Source: Clostridiales bacterium (GTDB lineage: Bacteria > Bacillota > Clostridia > Oscillospirales > Oscillospiraceae). From it: a stretch of 64,000 nt of DNA. The notes under the pieces were generated by a model. That model was not told the DNA's origin. It did no database searches and saw nothing but the letters and a program-made list of their open reading frames with translations. Both the position numbers and the translations under genes were made by a program. Of this stretch, positions 1 through 7,914 are shown piece after piece (position 1 is the first letter of the stretch; the number at the start of each line of letters is the position of its first letter). The stretch is from NCBI GenBank assembly GCA_022774865.1, contig JALFLH010000035.1, positions 1 to 64,000 of the forward strand. The letters run 5' to 3'.

Positions 1-70
1 AAAAATGCAGTCGTAACAAGGTTTCAAGGGCGAAAAAGCCTTATTTTATGCGTGTTTTCGCTCAGACGAG

Positions 71-110
71 ACGACCTGAAACTGACACGAAACGACCGGA
101 AGTTGACACG
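71..110. repeat. Two near-identical 19-bp direct repeats, possible integrase arm sites
   Basis: Copies at 71-89 and 92-110 read ACGACCTGAAACTGACACG and ACGACCGGAAGTTGACACG, 16 of 19 identical with a 21-bp period. They lie just inside the tRNA-Ser fragment that follows. Short direct repeats beside a tRNA-borne core are what tyrosine integrases use as arm-binding sites. That role is inferred; the integrase itself would lie left of the window. Confidence 0.4.
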
Positions 111-118
111 CTGACTAA

Positions 119-178
119 AAGACTCGAAATCAGTTGATCCGCAAGGGTCCGTGGGTTCGAATCCCACCGTCTCCGCCA
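119..178 (+). other. 3' part of tRNA-Ser(CGA): attachment-site end of an integrated element
   Basis: The sequence carries the anticodon loop CTCGAAA (anticodon CGA), a serine-type variable arm (GATCC/GGGTC), a T-arm GTGGGTTCGAATCCCAC at about 151-167, the acceptor 3' strand ending CTCC, discriminator G and encoded CCA (176-178). Nothing upstream can pair as the acceptor 5' strand (GGAGACG is expected), and the 5' anticodon-stem strand does not match. It is therefore a truncated tRNA, not a full gene. A 3' tRNA fragment beside short direct repeats is the classic scar (attL or attR) of an element integrated in a tRNA gene, here extending to the left. Confidence 0.7.
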
Positions 179-184
179 ATTTGT

Positions 185-229
185 GTAGGAAGTGCCTAAA
201 TTGACAAGCGCGGTTTAGGCACTTCCTAC
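185..229 (+). terminator. Hairpin after the tRNA-Ser fragment
   Basis: A perfect 16-bp stem (185-200 with 214-229) around a 13-nt loop is followed by a T-rich tract (TATTCTTTTCTT). It probably terminates the tRNA-Ser transcript. From here to 505 I see no gene, only a small stem at 311-331. Confidence 0.6.
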
Positions 230-505
230 TATTCTTTTCTTCATTTGAACCCACAGATATGCGTTCAGCGGCCTTTTTTACAATCTCCCCTTTTTCCCGA
301 GGGGAGAACATTGGGGAGAACTGATCCCCAAGCCACTAAGAATTGCATCAGCGGAAGTAAGTTTTGAATTGATAATGCAACGTCGGGAATCACATTCCGC
401 GCCACGTTCCAGCGCATACCTGCCCGGTAGGATTTCAAGGCAAAAACAAATTGTCTATAATCTGATCGGACGGGGGTGCGCTTTGTATTCAGAATTAAAA
501 ACGAG

Positions 506-543
506 AGCGGCTGTTTTTGCACTTTCACGCAAGAACGGCCGCT
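506..543 (-). terminator. Terminator of the GNAT/DUF2156 pair
   Basis: AGCGGCTGTTTTTGC (506-520) pairs with GCAAGAACGGCCGCT (529-543). On the minus strand a CTCGTTTTT tract follows. It lies 40 bp past the stop of the minus-strand acetyltransferase gene. Confidence 0.6.
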
Positions 544-584
544 ATTTTACGCTTATAATCGAGATGGCACAATTATTTGCTGTA

Positions 585-1349
585 TTAGTATGAGTCCAGC
601 GCCAGACCAAAGTAGGCGGGACGGGGACAGGCTGAGCTTAACGGACAATAATAGGCGAAGGGATGGCCCGCACCGGGGGTGCGGAAGGAGCCGCTGCCGC
701 AGCCCAGAGCGCGCAGCAGGCCGGGCGCGGATGCTGCGCTGCCCAGCAGCTCCACACAGCGAAGTCCGCCCTCATCGATGGCGGCTGCCGCAAGAAAATC
801 GGACCCGGTATAGAAGTCCAGCTCGGACGCCAACAGTGCCAGCGTTTCTCCCTCCTGAAGTACCCCATTGGGGGGGAGGAATCTTCTGCGCAAAGCCTCG
901 TATTCCGGCAGACCGATTTTACGGACGGGCACCGGGACGGTTCCTGCGGTACAGGAAAACTCATGGATGGCAGTACAGCACGAAAACCCCATATTTTCAT
1001 ACATATGAGCAAGGGCCTGGTTTTCCGGAACCAGAAGCAGCCCCGCAATGCCGGCCTGCTGAAGGCGCTGCTTCGTTTCCGCCATCAGGCGGCGGCATAG
1101 CCCCTGCTTCCGGCGGGTGGGGTCGGTCGCAACGGCATAGAGATAGGCCAGCGGCTTTCCGCAACAGGAAGCGTCGAACCAATAGAGCGCGGCGAGGATC
1201 TGTTCCCCCTCCGAAACGCAGAGACAGCGGGAAGGGGAGTAGGCAATGGAAAAAAACCGATCCCAAAAAGGATCATCGTCGGGGAAGGACTGCTTCCACA
1301 GCCGGCGGAGTCCGGCGGTATCATTCCGACTGGGACAGTGTATTCTCAT
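585..1349 (-). CDS. GNAT family N-acetyltransferase
   Basis: The 254-residue product has the core of a GNAT acetyltransferase, transferring an acetyl group from acetyl-CoA to an unknown amine. A central segment of the form YLYAVATDPTRRKQGLCRRL fits strand 4 plus the acetyl-CoA pyrophosphate loop (consensus Q/RxxGxG/A, slightly degenerate here). It is followed by NQALAHMYENMGF, the usual C-terminal GNAT segment. The remaining ~100 residues are unassigned and may be a second, degenerate GNAT half. The start ATG at 1349 was chosen because it overlaps the end of the upstream DUF2156 gene by 29 bp, implying translational coupling; an in-frame upstream ORF extends further but would lie inside the neighbour. 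Substrate unknown. Confidence 0.75.
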   Translation of the reverse strand: MRIHCPSRNDTAGLRRLWKQSFPDDDPFWDRFFSIAYSPSRCLCVSEGEQILAALYWFDASCCGKPLAYLYAVATDPTRRKQGLCRRLMAETKQRLQQAGIAGLLLVPENQALAHMYENMGFSCCTAIHEFSCTAGTVPVPVRKIGLPEYEALRRRFLPPNGVLQEGETLALLASELDFYTGSDFLAAAAIDEGGLRCVELLGSAASAPGLLRALGCGSGSFRTPGAGHPFAYYCPLSSACPRPAYFGLALDSY

Positions 1350-2250
1350 CCTCGTCCTCCCAAAGACGTGCCCAGAATTTTTCCAGCAGGATGGCGGGAC
1401 AGTAGGACAGCTTGGCCTGCCGCAGGCCCTCCAGCCCCAGATCATCCTCCCGGTTCAGATACCGCACCTGCGGATACTTGTCCCGCAGATACCGGGCAAA
1501 CGCCTGATTGATGGCGGCATAAGCGCCGTCCACATCCTCCCGCGCCTTTTCGAAATGAACATCAAACAGATTGGTATCCAGACGGGAGCCCATGGTAAAG
1601 GCCAGAATCTGCCCTTCATCCATCAGCACCAGTCCCTCCAGACCGAGCTGCTCCTGAAAGGCAAAAGCACGGCGCAGCGCAAGCTCTTCCAGATGGAAAT
1701 CGCTGTGGGGATTCTCAATTTTCCGCGCGGTAAACCAGTTCTGCAGAAAATGCAGGGTCTCCGTCCGGTTTGAGGCGTCCAGAGGGAGCGCCTGACAATT
1801 GGGATGGGCTTCTTCAAAGCGGTGCAGATGATTACGCTTTTTCTGGAATTTCCGCCCTTTCAGATCGGCCAGGTCATTGATGTCGTAGATATAGTCGAAG
1901 CTGTCCCGGTCACTGTGAAACTGAAATGCGCCGGGGTAGAGCCGCTCGACCTCGTCGCAGTCCTCGCGGGTCATGGTGGTCAGGCAGCAGGGAATGCCGC
2001 GGGCTTTTGCATCTTGGATGATGGCGTCCAGCACGGGCTTCAGTTCCCCTGACCCGACCGGAAAGGGATAGACACTCCGCCGGTCAAACTGGGACAACAG
2101 AGCCAGTCTGCCACCCACAAACGCCGCTTTCTGGCGGCCCCAGAGAAACAGATTGACAAAGGAATACTCGCAGCCGCGCTTGCCGCAGCCGTCCAGATAA
2201 TGGGCGTACTGCGCCCTGTTGGACAGATCCAAACGCTGAAAATCGATCAT
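1321..2250 (-). CDS. DUF2156 (LPG synthase C-terminal-like) protein
   Basis: This 309-residue soluble protein matches the DUF2156 family, related to the catalytic C-terminal domain of MprF (phosphatidylglycerol lysyltransferase) and built of two GNAT-like folds. Recognisable segments are the N-terminal FVNLFLWG, the central YIYDINDLADLKGRKFQKKRNHL (family hallmark: a tyrosine followed by L-x-G-R-K-x-x-x-K-R-N), and a C-terminal INQAFARYL/VRYLNREDDLGLEGLRQAK segment. No membrane segments are present, so it is the stand-alone form, whose acceptor is unknown. The start has a purine-rich site (AAGGAGA) 8 bp upstream. It is co-transcribed with the downstream acetyltransferase. Confidence 0.85.
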   Translation of the reverse strand: MIDFQRLDLSNRAQYAHYLDGCGKRGCEYSFVNLFLWGRQKAAFVGGRLALLSQFDRRSVYPFPVGSGELKPVLDAIIQDAKARGIPCCLTTMTREDCDEVERLYPGAFQFHSDRDSFDYIYDINDLADLKGRKFQKKRNHLHRFEEAHPNCQALPLDASNRTETLHFLQNWFTARKIENPHSDFHLEELALRRAFAFQEQLGLEGLVLMDEGQILAFTMGSRLDTNLFDVHFEKAREDVDGAYAAINQAFARYLRDKYPQVRYLNREDDLGLEGLRQAKLSYCPAILLEKFWARLWEDEDENTLSQSE

Positions 2251-2322
2251 ACAGTTATCTCCTTCTTTCAGTCACACATCATACCACATTCCGCCGGATT
2301 TGACAACCGGATTTACCCGCCC

Positions 2323-2351
2323 TTGACATTTTCCCGGGCAGACCCTATAAT
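2323..2351 (+). promoter_or_regulatory. Consensus sigma-A promoter for the carboxypeptidase gene
   Basis: TTGACA (2323-2328) and TATAAT (2346-2351) are separated by exactly 17 bp. Both hexamers are perfect consensus. Confidence 0.85.
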
Positions 2352-2432
2352 AATGCCTGCTGAAGAAACCGCACGGCGGCTTTTCGTTTTTCAGCACGGA
2401 TTATCGTATTTCCCGGAAAAGGGGGGATCGCC

Positions 2433-3398
2433 ATCAAAAAGAAGATTCGCAGGGGGATCTGTGCTTTCCTGATTGCCGCGCTGCTGCTGCCGGTGTGCAT
2501 GACCGGGGCGGCGGCAGTTCAAATGCAAACGGAAAAGGCGGATTTTGGGACAGTGGATTCCTCGACCGGGATCTATTCCGCCTGCCGGGAAATTGCCGAT
2601 ACGCTGGACGCGTCCCAGATTCTTGTCTATGATGCGACGGCTGACCGGATTCTATTCACCAAAACCGTGGATGGCGGAAAGCTATACCCTGCCAGCATTA
2701 CCAAGCTGTTTACCGCCTGTATCGCAATGCAGTATTTGGATCCGGCAGAGGTTCTGACGGCGGGGGATGAACTGGCACTGGTTCAGGAAGGCTCGTCCAA
2801 AGCGTATATTTATCGGGGACAGCGTATTACAGCGGAGATGGCGGTGGAGGCCATGATGCTGCCAAGCGGCAATGACGCGGCATTGATTGCCGCGGCTGCC
2901 GCGGGTAGGCGGATCGCCGGAGATGATACCCTGACGGCGGAACGCGCCGTGGAGGCATTCGTGGCGGAGATGAACCGGCAGGCGCAGGAAATGGGCTTTG
3001 AGAAAACCCATTTCGCCAATCCGGACGGGTATCACGCGGGATGCCACTATACCTGTGTCAATGACATGGCCCGCATCGCGAAAGCCGCGCTGAACAACCC
3101 GACGGTATCCAAATACATACGGGTTGCCGCGGATGAGGTGACCTATGCCAGCGGACAGAATAATCATTGGGATAATACCAATCTGCTGCTCAGCCCTGAC
3201 AGCGGGTTCTACCGCGCCGATGCCATCGGTATGAAAACCGGCCGCACCAGTCAGGCGGGATTCTGCCTGATGTCTGCCTTCCGGGTGAAGGACAGCATTC
3301 TGGTGATTGGAATTTTCGGATGCAGGGAGGATCATGAGCGGTTTCGGGGCGCCATCGCGTTGGTGGAGGCTTGCAAAAAGCACTGGAATGAAAGATGA
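2433..3398 (+). CDS. D-alanyl-D-alanine carboxypeptidase (peptidase S11), apparent ATC start
   Basis: A secreted penicillin-binding protein that trims the terminal D-Ala of peptidoglycan stem peptides. The three S11 motifs are present: SITK (about residue 88), SGN (about 144) and KTG (about 268). The C-terminal membrane-anchor domain of DacA is absent, so the protein may be free or held by its signal. A clear signal peptide (KKKIRRG, then a hydrophobic AFLIAALLLPV stretch) is encoded from 2436. No ATG, GTG or TTG lies in frame between the stop at 2361 and GTG 2493, which would cut the signal in half. ATC at 2433 sits 6 bp after an AGGGGGG site and is the best start, making 321 residues. Confidence 0.85.
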   Translation: MKKKIRRGICAFLIAALLLPVCMTGAAAVQMQTEKADFGTVDSSTGIYSACREIADTLDASQILVYDATADRILFTKTVDGGKLYPASITKLFTACIAMQYLDPAEVLTAGDELALVQEGSSKAYIYRGQRITAEMAVEAMMLPSGNDAALIAAAAAGRRIAGDDTLTAERAVEAFVAEMNRQAQEMGFEKTHFANPDGYHAGCHYTCVNDMARIAKAALNNPTVSKYIRVAADEVTYASGQNNHWDNTNLLLSPDSGFYRADAIGMKTGRTSQAGFCLMSAFRVKDSILVIGIFGCREDHERFRGAIALVEACKKHWNER

Positions 3399-3432
3399 AA
3401 ACACGGCACGTATCTCGTGCCGTGTTTGCCGT

Positions 3433-3939
3433 TTATACAAAGAGCTTTGTATCCAGATGCCGCGCCCTGATGGCGTACAGGAGCAGCGTGCCCGGTACCA
3501 GCAGGACAATCAGTTCTCCCAGCGCCACATACGCGGCGTTCAGGAAGAAGCCGCCGCCGATGTACACGGTCAGCTCCCACCCCACCAGAATGGCGTTGGC
3601 CAGTGCGGGCATCAGCATACCCAGCCAGGGATAGCCCCGGAAGGTAATCCTCCGGGAGAACCACATGGCGGCCGTGGCGGCAAGCGTTGCCAGAGAGCCA
3701 ACTGCCCAGTCCAGCGGCAGCGCGGCGGCATAGGTCATGTTGAACACCAGACAGCCGATGGTCAGACCTGGAATGGCCGCCGGGGTGAAGAATGCCAGCA
3801 CGCAGAGAGCTTCGGAAAGGCGGCATTGGATGGCCCAGGTGGCGGAGCCGGGCAAAAGTAAATTCTGAAGGTGCGTCAGGACGGCGTACATTGCCGCGAT
3901 GATGGCAGCGTGGGTGAGATAACGAGCCTTGTTGTGCAT
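3433..3939 (-). CDS. queT: QueT family queuosine-precursor transporter (ECF S component)
   Basis: The 168-residue, very hydrophobic protein has about five or six membrane segments. It shows QueT family features: an N-terminal ARYLTHAAIIAAMYAVLT and a conserved QCRLSEALCVLAFFTPAAIPGLTIG region. QueT is the substrate-binding S component of an energy-coupling-factor importer for queuosine precursors such as preQ1, and needs ECF A/A'/T subunits encoded elsewhere. ATG 3939 follows AAAGGAG with 8-bp spacing; the upstream in-frame ATG would lie in the riboswitch expression platform. The preQ1-I riboswitch and terminator immediately upstream agree with the assignment. Confidence 0.9.
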   Translation of the reverse strand: MHNKARYLTHAAIIAAMYAVLTHLQNLLLPGSATWAIQCRLSEALCVLAFFTPAAIPGLTIGCLVFNMTYAAALPLDWAVGSLATLAATAAMWFSRRITFRGYPWLGMLMPALANAILVGWELTVYIGGGFFLNAAYVALGELIVLLVPGTLLLYAIRARHLDTKLFV

Positions 3940-3998
3940 GATGAGAACTCCTTTGAAATCAAAACTGCGGACAGATACACCGCCCGCAGCAAAACAAA

Positions 3999-4018
3999 AT
4001 GGGCGCAAACGCGCCCAT
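3999..4018 (-). terminator. Riboswitch-controlled terminator of queT
   Basis: ATGGGCGC/GCGCCCAT form an 8-bp stem with a 4-nt loop. On the minus strand TTTGTTTT follows. It lies between the preQ1 aptamer and queT, as expected of a transcription-attenuation platform. A second stem (CTGCGG/CCGCAG, 3964-3989) lies nearer the start codon. Confidence 0.8.
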
Positions 4019-4025
4019 CCAAATT

Positions 4026-4067
4026 CCCTAGTTTTGTTTACCGACAGGATGGTTACGAACTGTCCTA
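4026..4067 (-). promoter_or_regulatory. preQ1-I riboswitch aptamer
   Basis: Read on the minus strand, a P1 stem GACAG/CTGTC encloses TTCGTAACCAT. It is followed by an A-rich tail AAACAAAACTAGG whose GG can pair with the CC of the loop to close the H-type pseudoknot. This matches the small class I preQ1 aptamer (compare the T. tengcongensis type with GUAACC and AACAAAAC). Position directly before a terminator and queT supports feedback repression by preQ1. Confidence 0.85.
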
Positions 4068-4080
4068 TTGAATTACCCGT

Positions 4081-4109
4081 ATTATATCCGGGAACCGGGG
4101 TGTTGTCAA
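4081..4109 (-). promoter_or_regulatory. Sigma-A promoter for the queT transcript
   Basis: On the minus strand TTGACA (4109-4104) and TATAAT (4086-4081) have a 17-bp spacer. Transcription would begin just upstream of the riboswitch. The plus-strand stretch 4110-4394 contains no gene; I see only a small GCAACC/GGTTGC stem at about 4297-4311. Confidence 0.85.
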
Positions 4110-4394
4110 GGAAAAAGTAACATTGCTTCGATGGCAGCCTTCAGCGTGTCCACAATCCGTCCGGCGGCGGACAGGGTCAGCCCTGCGTCACTGTTTCCGC
4201 CGGGATCAACTGACTGACTTGCGGAATGCAATCCTGAAGTCAGCGCATAGAATGATATGTCGGAAAGCATGGGCGAAAGCCGCAATTTATGACAATGCAA
4301 CCTCTGGTTGCGAAAGTTCCATGCAAAACTGCTGGCTTTCTGCACCGTATTTTGATAGAATAATTCCATCCAAAAGACGAAAGGGGAAAAGACT

Positions 4395-5066
4395 ATGACC
4401 TTCGGAGAAAAATTACAGGCGCTTCGTCGCAGAACTGGGATGTCTCAGGATATGCTGGCAGAGAAATTGGAGGTGTCCCGTCAAGCAGTCAGCAAGTGGG
4501 AGCGGGATGAGGCAATGCCGGAAACCGACAAGCTGGTTCGGATTGCAAAACTCTTTGATATCAGTCTGGATGAACTTCTGATGGGTAAAAAGCCCCAGCC
4601 GGAGCAGACGCAGACGGCTCAGCCCGGCCAGGTTTACACAGATGTGAAGCGAACCGTCAAGCGTCACGGCTACAAACTGGGGTATGTATTTCTGACGCTG
4701 GGCGTGCTGACCTGCGTGTTAAGCCTGCTGCTGTATTTTCTTTGGCCGGGTCTGGCGGGAAGCTTTTTTGGGGGATTTGACAACGTTTTCTCTCCCGCAG
4801 GCCAGACGGAGATGATTTTTGACTTTGGCGATCTGCCTGACTCGGTGCGTGGGGAGATGGAGGCGGCCCTGCGGGAGGAACTGAACGGCATGAGCGGCTA
4901 CAGTATGATGGATCCCGCCATAAGCCAGATGAAGGGCATGAGAGACAGCGCGCTCAAGACTCAGGCGAGTCTCTTCCTGATTGGATTGGTGCCCGGCCTG
5001 CTGCTGACCGCAACGGGCGCTGTAATCCTCATCAAAGGCAAAAAGCTGGCGGAAGAAACGGCCTGA
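4395..5066 (+). CDS. XRE-family HTH regulator with two membrane segments
   Basis: The 223-residue protein begins with a canonical Cro/CI helix-turn-helix (residues 1-62; MSQDMLAEKLEVSRQAVSKWE). A short linker follows, then a transmembrane segment at about 96-120 (YVFLTLGVLTCVLSLLLYFLW), an external loop of about 75 residues, and a second membrane segment near the C-terminus (ASLFLIGLVPGLLLTATGAVIL). Membrane-anchored XRE proteins of this form are common in Clostridia and presumably sense envelope or extracellular state; the target is unknown. The start ATG follows AAAGGGGAAAAG. Confidence 0.85.
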   Translation: MTFGEKLQALRRRTGMSQDMLAEKLEVSRQAVSKWERDEAMPETDKLVRIAKLFDISLDELLMGKKPQPEQTQTAQPGQVYTDVKRTVKRHGYKLGYVFLTLGVLTCVLSLLLYFLWPGLAGSFFGGFDNVFSPAGQTEMIFDFGDLPDSVRGEMEAALREELNGMSGYSMMDPAISQMKGMRDSALKTQASLFLIGLVPGLLLTATGAVILIKGKKLAEETA

Positions 5067-5075
5067 CGCATGAAA

Positions 5076-5105
5076 AATCCGCTTCGGAGCTTTCCGAAGC
5101 GGATT
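5076..5105. terminator. Bidirectional terminator between the XRE gene and tsf
   Basis: A perfect 13-bp stem (5076-5088 with 5093-5105) has A's upstream and a mixed T-rich tract downstream. It sits between convergent genes and can serve both. Confidence 0.8.
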
Positions 5106-5123
5106 CAAACTTTATGGGGTCAA

Positions 5124-6053
5124 TTACTTGCCGGCACCGGCGATCTGGGCGGCGACTTCAGCGGCGAAATCGTCAACCTTCTTCTCAATGCCCTCGCCCT
5201 TGACGTAGTGAACGGCGTCCACAAAGGTGACCTTGCCGCCCAGCTTCTTGGCAGCGTCGGCAATGTAGCCGGCCACATCGCCCTTGAACAGGTCGGAGCG
5301 GACAAACTCCTGCTGCAGCAGGCAGCTTTCCTTGTAGAAGGCGGCAAGCTTGCCCTGCGCGATCTTCTCCTTGACCTGAGCGGGCTTGGAAGCCATCTTG
5401 GGATCGTTGTCCATCAGGGCAACCTGAACTGCCATTTCATGCTCCACATCGGCCTGCGGAACCTGCGCCTTGTCCCAGTACTTGGGGCTCATGGCCGCGA
5501 TCTGCATGGCCACGTTCTTGCCGATTTCGGTGGCATCGATGCCGCCCTCCACGGCCAGATTGACCAGAACGCCGTGGCTGCCGCCGGCATGAACGTAGGC
5601 GACGGAGGTGTTCTCGGGGAAGCGGGCAAAACGGCGAATCTGAATATTCTCACCGATGGACATGACCTTCTCCTGCATGATTTCGGTGACGGTCAGGTTG
5701 GAGCCGGGGTACTTGCAGGCCTTCAGCGCTGCCACATCTGCGGGGTTCTCAGTGGCAACAACAACGGCCAGATTCTTGACCAGATCCATAAAAGCATCGG
5801 TCTTGGCGGCAAAGTCAGTCTCGGAGTTGACCTCGATGATCACACCCACGCCGTTGACGACGGTGGCGTAGGCAACGCCTTCGGCGGCAACCCGGTCAGC
5901 CTTCTTGGCAGCCTTGGCCAGACCCTTCTCACGCAGCCAGTCAACAGCCTTGTCCATATCGCCGTCGGTGGCCTGCAGGGCTTTCTTGCAGTCCATCATG
6001 CCCACGTTGGTCATTTCACGGAGTTTCTTCACGTCCTGTGCGGTAAAAGCCAT
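5124..6053 (-). CDS. tsf: Translation elongation factor Ts
   Basis: The 309-residue product is the guanine-nucleotide exchange factor that regenerates EF-Tu-GTP. It has the N-terminal UBA-like module (about 1-50), the signature LREMTNVGMMDCKKAL at residues 10-25 including the conserved TGxGMMDCKKAL-type core, the NSETDFAAK motif (about 117-125), and the dimerisation/core domains with the VHYVKGEGIEKK C-terminal segment. It lies 29 bp downstream of rpsB, the universal bacterial order. The start ATG follows GAGGAGG. Confidence 0.97.
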   Translation of the reverse strand: MAFTAQDVKKLREMTNVGMMDCKKALQATDGDMDKAVDWLREKGLAKAAKKADRVAAEGVAYATVVNGVGVIIEVNSETDFAAKTDAFMDLVKNLAVVVATENPADVAALKACKYPGSNLTVTEIMQEKVMSIGENIQIRRFARFPENTSVAYVHAGGSHGVLVNLAVEGGIDATEIGKNVAMQIAAMSPKYWDKAQVPQADVEHEMAVQVALMDNDPKMASKPAQVKEKIAQGKLAAFYKESCLLQQEFVRSDLFKGDVAGYIADAAKKLGGKVTFVDAVHYVKGEGIEKKVDDFAAEVAAQIAGAGK

Positions 6054-6082
6054 TTTCGTATCCTCCTCAGTCTGTATCTGAA

Positions 6083-6823
6083 TTATTCGGCGGCGGGAGC
6101 CTCAACGGCGGCTTCAGCGGCTTCGGCGGGAGCGGCGTCCTCACCCTGACGGCCTTCGATGGCGGCGTTGGCCATGGTAGCGGCAATCAGGCGGATGGCG
6201 CGGATGGCGTCATCGTTGCCGGGGATCACGTAGTCGATCTCGTCGGGATCGCAGTTGGTGTCCACGATGGCCACGATGGGAATGTTCAGCTTCTTGGCCT
6301 CGGCGATGGCGTTGCGCTCCTTGCGGGGGTCAACGATGAACAGCGCGGCGGGCAGCTTCTTCATTTCCTTCACGCCGCCCAGGTACTTCTCCAGCTTCTC
6401 GATCTCGCCCTGGTGCTTGATGACTTCCTTCTTGGGCAGCATGGCAAAGGTGCCGTCCTCTTCCATCTTCTTGAGCTGGGTCAGACGGTCGATACGGGTG
6501 CGCATGGTGCGGAAGTTGGTCAGCATACCGCCCAGCCAGCGGGCGTTGACGTAGTAACCGCCGCAGCGGGCAGCCTCTTCCTTGATGGCGTCCTGCGCCT
6601 GCTTCTTGGTGCCGACGAACAGAATGTTGCCGCCGTTGGCAGCGGTGTCACGGACGAAGTTGTAGGCCTCCTCCAGCTTCTTCACGGTCTTCTGCAGGTC
6701 GATGATGTAGATACCGTTGCGCTCGGTGTAGATGTAGGGAGCCATTTTGGGGTTCCAGCGGCGGGTCTGGTGACCGAAATGCACGCCGGCCTCCAGCAGT
6801 TGCTTCATAGATACGACAGCCAT
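6083..6823 (-). CDS. rpsB: 30S ribosomal protein S2
   Basis: The 246-residue small-subunit protein starts [27 protein letters not shown], the S2 signature, and contains the PDALFIVDP-equivalent [16 protein letters not shown] and VDTNCDPD segments. The C-terminus carries a low-complexity Ala/Glu tail (about 20 residues), often seen in Clostridia. ATG follows AAAAGGAG. It is the first gene of the rpsB-tsf operon. Confidence 0.97.
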   Translation of the reverse strand: MAVVSMKQLLEAGVHFGHQTRRWNPKMAPYIYTERNGIYIIDLQKTVKKLEEAYNFVRDTAANGGNILFVGTKKQAQDAIKEEAARCGGYYVNARWLGGMLTNFRTMRTRIDRLTQLKKMEEDGTFAMLPKKEVIKHQGEIEKLEKYLGGVKEMKKLPAALFIVDPRKERNAIAEAKKLNIPIVAIVDTNCDPDEIDYVIPGNDDAIRAIRLIAATMANAAIEGRQGEDAAPAEAAEAAVEAPAAE

Positions 6824-6956
6824 GTTTCAATTTCTCCTTTTGTTTTGTTTGTTCCTCCACCCCGATCATCCCGCCTGCCCGTCCCATATTGGGACACTGG
6901 AGCCTGCGATCCCCGGGTGTGTGGATTTGTCATGAGTCTTTTGCCCATGCCGATTC

Positions 6957-6985
6957 ATTATACGCTGCTTTTGCAGGTTTTGCAA
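6957..6985 (-). promoter_or_regulatory. rpsB-tsf promoter
   Basis: On the minus strand TTGCAA (6985-6980) and TATAAT (6962-6957) are 17 bp apart. The ~130-nt leader down to rpsB includes a small GTCCC/GGGAC stem (about 6884-6897), which could be part of an S2 autoregulatory leader; I cannot confirm that. Confidence 0.75.
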
Positions 6986-7036
6986 GTATTATTTCCAAAA
7001 TAATTCAAAAAAATTCTCCAATTCTGACCGCAATGC

Positions 7037-7067
7037 AGGAAGGCTCCCCGATTTGGGAAGCCTTCCT
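7037..7067 (-). terminator. Hairpin at the end of the YlmC/YmxH gene
   Basis: AGGAAGGCT (7037-7045) pairs with AGCCTTCCT (7059-7067) right at the stop codon. No strong T tract follows, so termination may be weak. Confidence 0.4.
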
Positions 7068-7347
7068 ACCATTTGAAGCCCTGCTTGGGCCGGGGCACCC
7101 GGCAGTCCTCCGGCTTCGCGTCCACAAGAACGATATCCGGGCCGATTTTTTTGATGCAGCCCCATGGAATGCAGAAATCCTGCCGTCCGCCGCCGAAGCC
7201 AAGCAGCTTCCCGGGGCAGGGGACGATGATGGCGGTGATTTTTCCCTCCGGCATCTCCACCTCCACATCCTCGATAAAGCCGAGCCGGCGTCCGTCGCTG
7301 ACGCAGATTACTTCCTTGCACTGCAACTGGGTCAATTTAGTAGCCAT
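7066..7347 (-). CDS. YlmC/YmxH family PRC-barrel protein
   Basis: The 93-residue protein is a stand-alone PRC-barrel (residues ~10-80) with the family pattern CKEVICVSDGRRLGFIEDVEVEMPEGKI and IPWGCIKKIGPDIVLVD. YlmC/YmxH proteins are a Firmicutes sporulation-associated family whose biochemical role is not established. It lies 70 bp downstream of the 3' half of sigG, the neighbourhood seen in many Clostridia, supporting the view that both belong to one sporulation unit. Confidence 0.85.
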   Translation of the reverse strand: MATKLTQLQCKEVICVSDGRRLGFIEDVEVEMPEGKITAIIVPCPGKLLGFGGGRQDFCIPWGCIKKIGPDIVLVDAKPEDCRVPRPKQGFKW

Positions 7348-7416
7348 AAGCCGCCCCTCCCGGTTTGTTTGCTTCAGCTTATGCCGGGGGAAGGACGAAT
7401 ATGACTGACGCGTTCG

Positions 7417-7914
7417 TCAGGAGACGCTGACGGATTTTCGCATGGCGCCGATGGCGCTTTTCTCCAGCCGGGACACCTGCGCCTGCGAGATGCCGAGAAA
7501 ACCCGCCACCTCCATCTGGGTTTTTCCGTCGTAGAAGCGCAGGGACAGAATCTGCTTTTCCCGGGGTCCCAGATTCTCAAAGGCGCTCTGAAGCGTGATG
7601 TGTTCCATCCAGCGCTCATCGGTATTTTTGGTATCGCGCACCTGATCCATGACCGTCAGCGGATCTCCTCCGTCGGAATAGACGGGATCGTACAGACTCA
7701 CCGGCGCGCAGACCGCGTCCAGTGCCTGACTGACATCCTCGATGGGCATGGCCAGCTCCTTTGAAATTTCTTCAATGGTCGGTTCCCGACCCAGACGGGC
7801 GGTCTGCGCCTCCTTGCACTGCAGAACCCGGTAAGCCACATCCCGGATGGAGCGGGAGACCCGGATGGCACTGTTGTCCCGCAGGTAGCGCCGCACTTCG
7901 CCGGCAATCATGGG
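7417..7914 (-). CDS. sigG: sigG, 3' half (RNA polymerase sporulation sigma-G, C-terminal part)
   Basis: From the Pro codon at 7914 this encodes the rest of region 2.4 onward: AGEVRRYLRDN, region 3 (SVSLYDPVYSDGGDP, typical of SigF/SigG), and the region 4 helix-turn-helix GKTQMEVAGFLGISQAQVSRLEK. It starts exactly where the 5' half at 12017-11733 stops. No SD site precedes its first ATG (7911), so it is unlikely to be translated alone. Joined to the 5' half it gives 259 residues, against about 260 for Bacillus SigG. Sigma-G drives late forespore transcription. The gene is split by the element at 7915-11735. Confidence 0.92.
   Translation of the reverse strand, partial: PMIAGEVRRYLRDNSAIRVSRSIRDVAYRVLQCKEAQTARLGREPTIEEISKELAMPIEDVSQALDAVCAPVSLYDPVYSDGGDPLTVMDQVRDTKNTDERWMEHITLQSAFENLGPREKQILSLRFYDGKTQMEVAGFLGISQAQVSRLEKSAIGAMRKSVSVS

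Noticed and set aside
8..22. AGTCGTAACAAGGT matches the conserved 3' end of 16S rRNA.
   Set aside because: Nothing else of a 16S gene is present around it, and the bases before and after diverge. Treated as a chance match or part of the element's coding sequence.
265..528. 87-codon minus-strand ORF.
   Set aside because: No SD site, composition unlike the neighbouring genes, overlaps a terminator, and no recognisable motif.
7417..7914. Considered as an independent small sigma factor starting at ATG 7911.
   Set aside because: It lacks region 2 and an SD site, and joins exactly to the separated SigG N-half.
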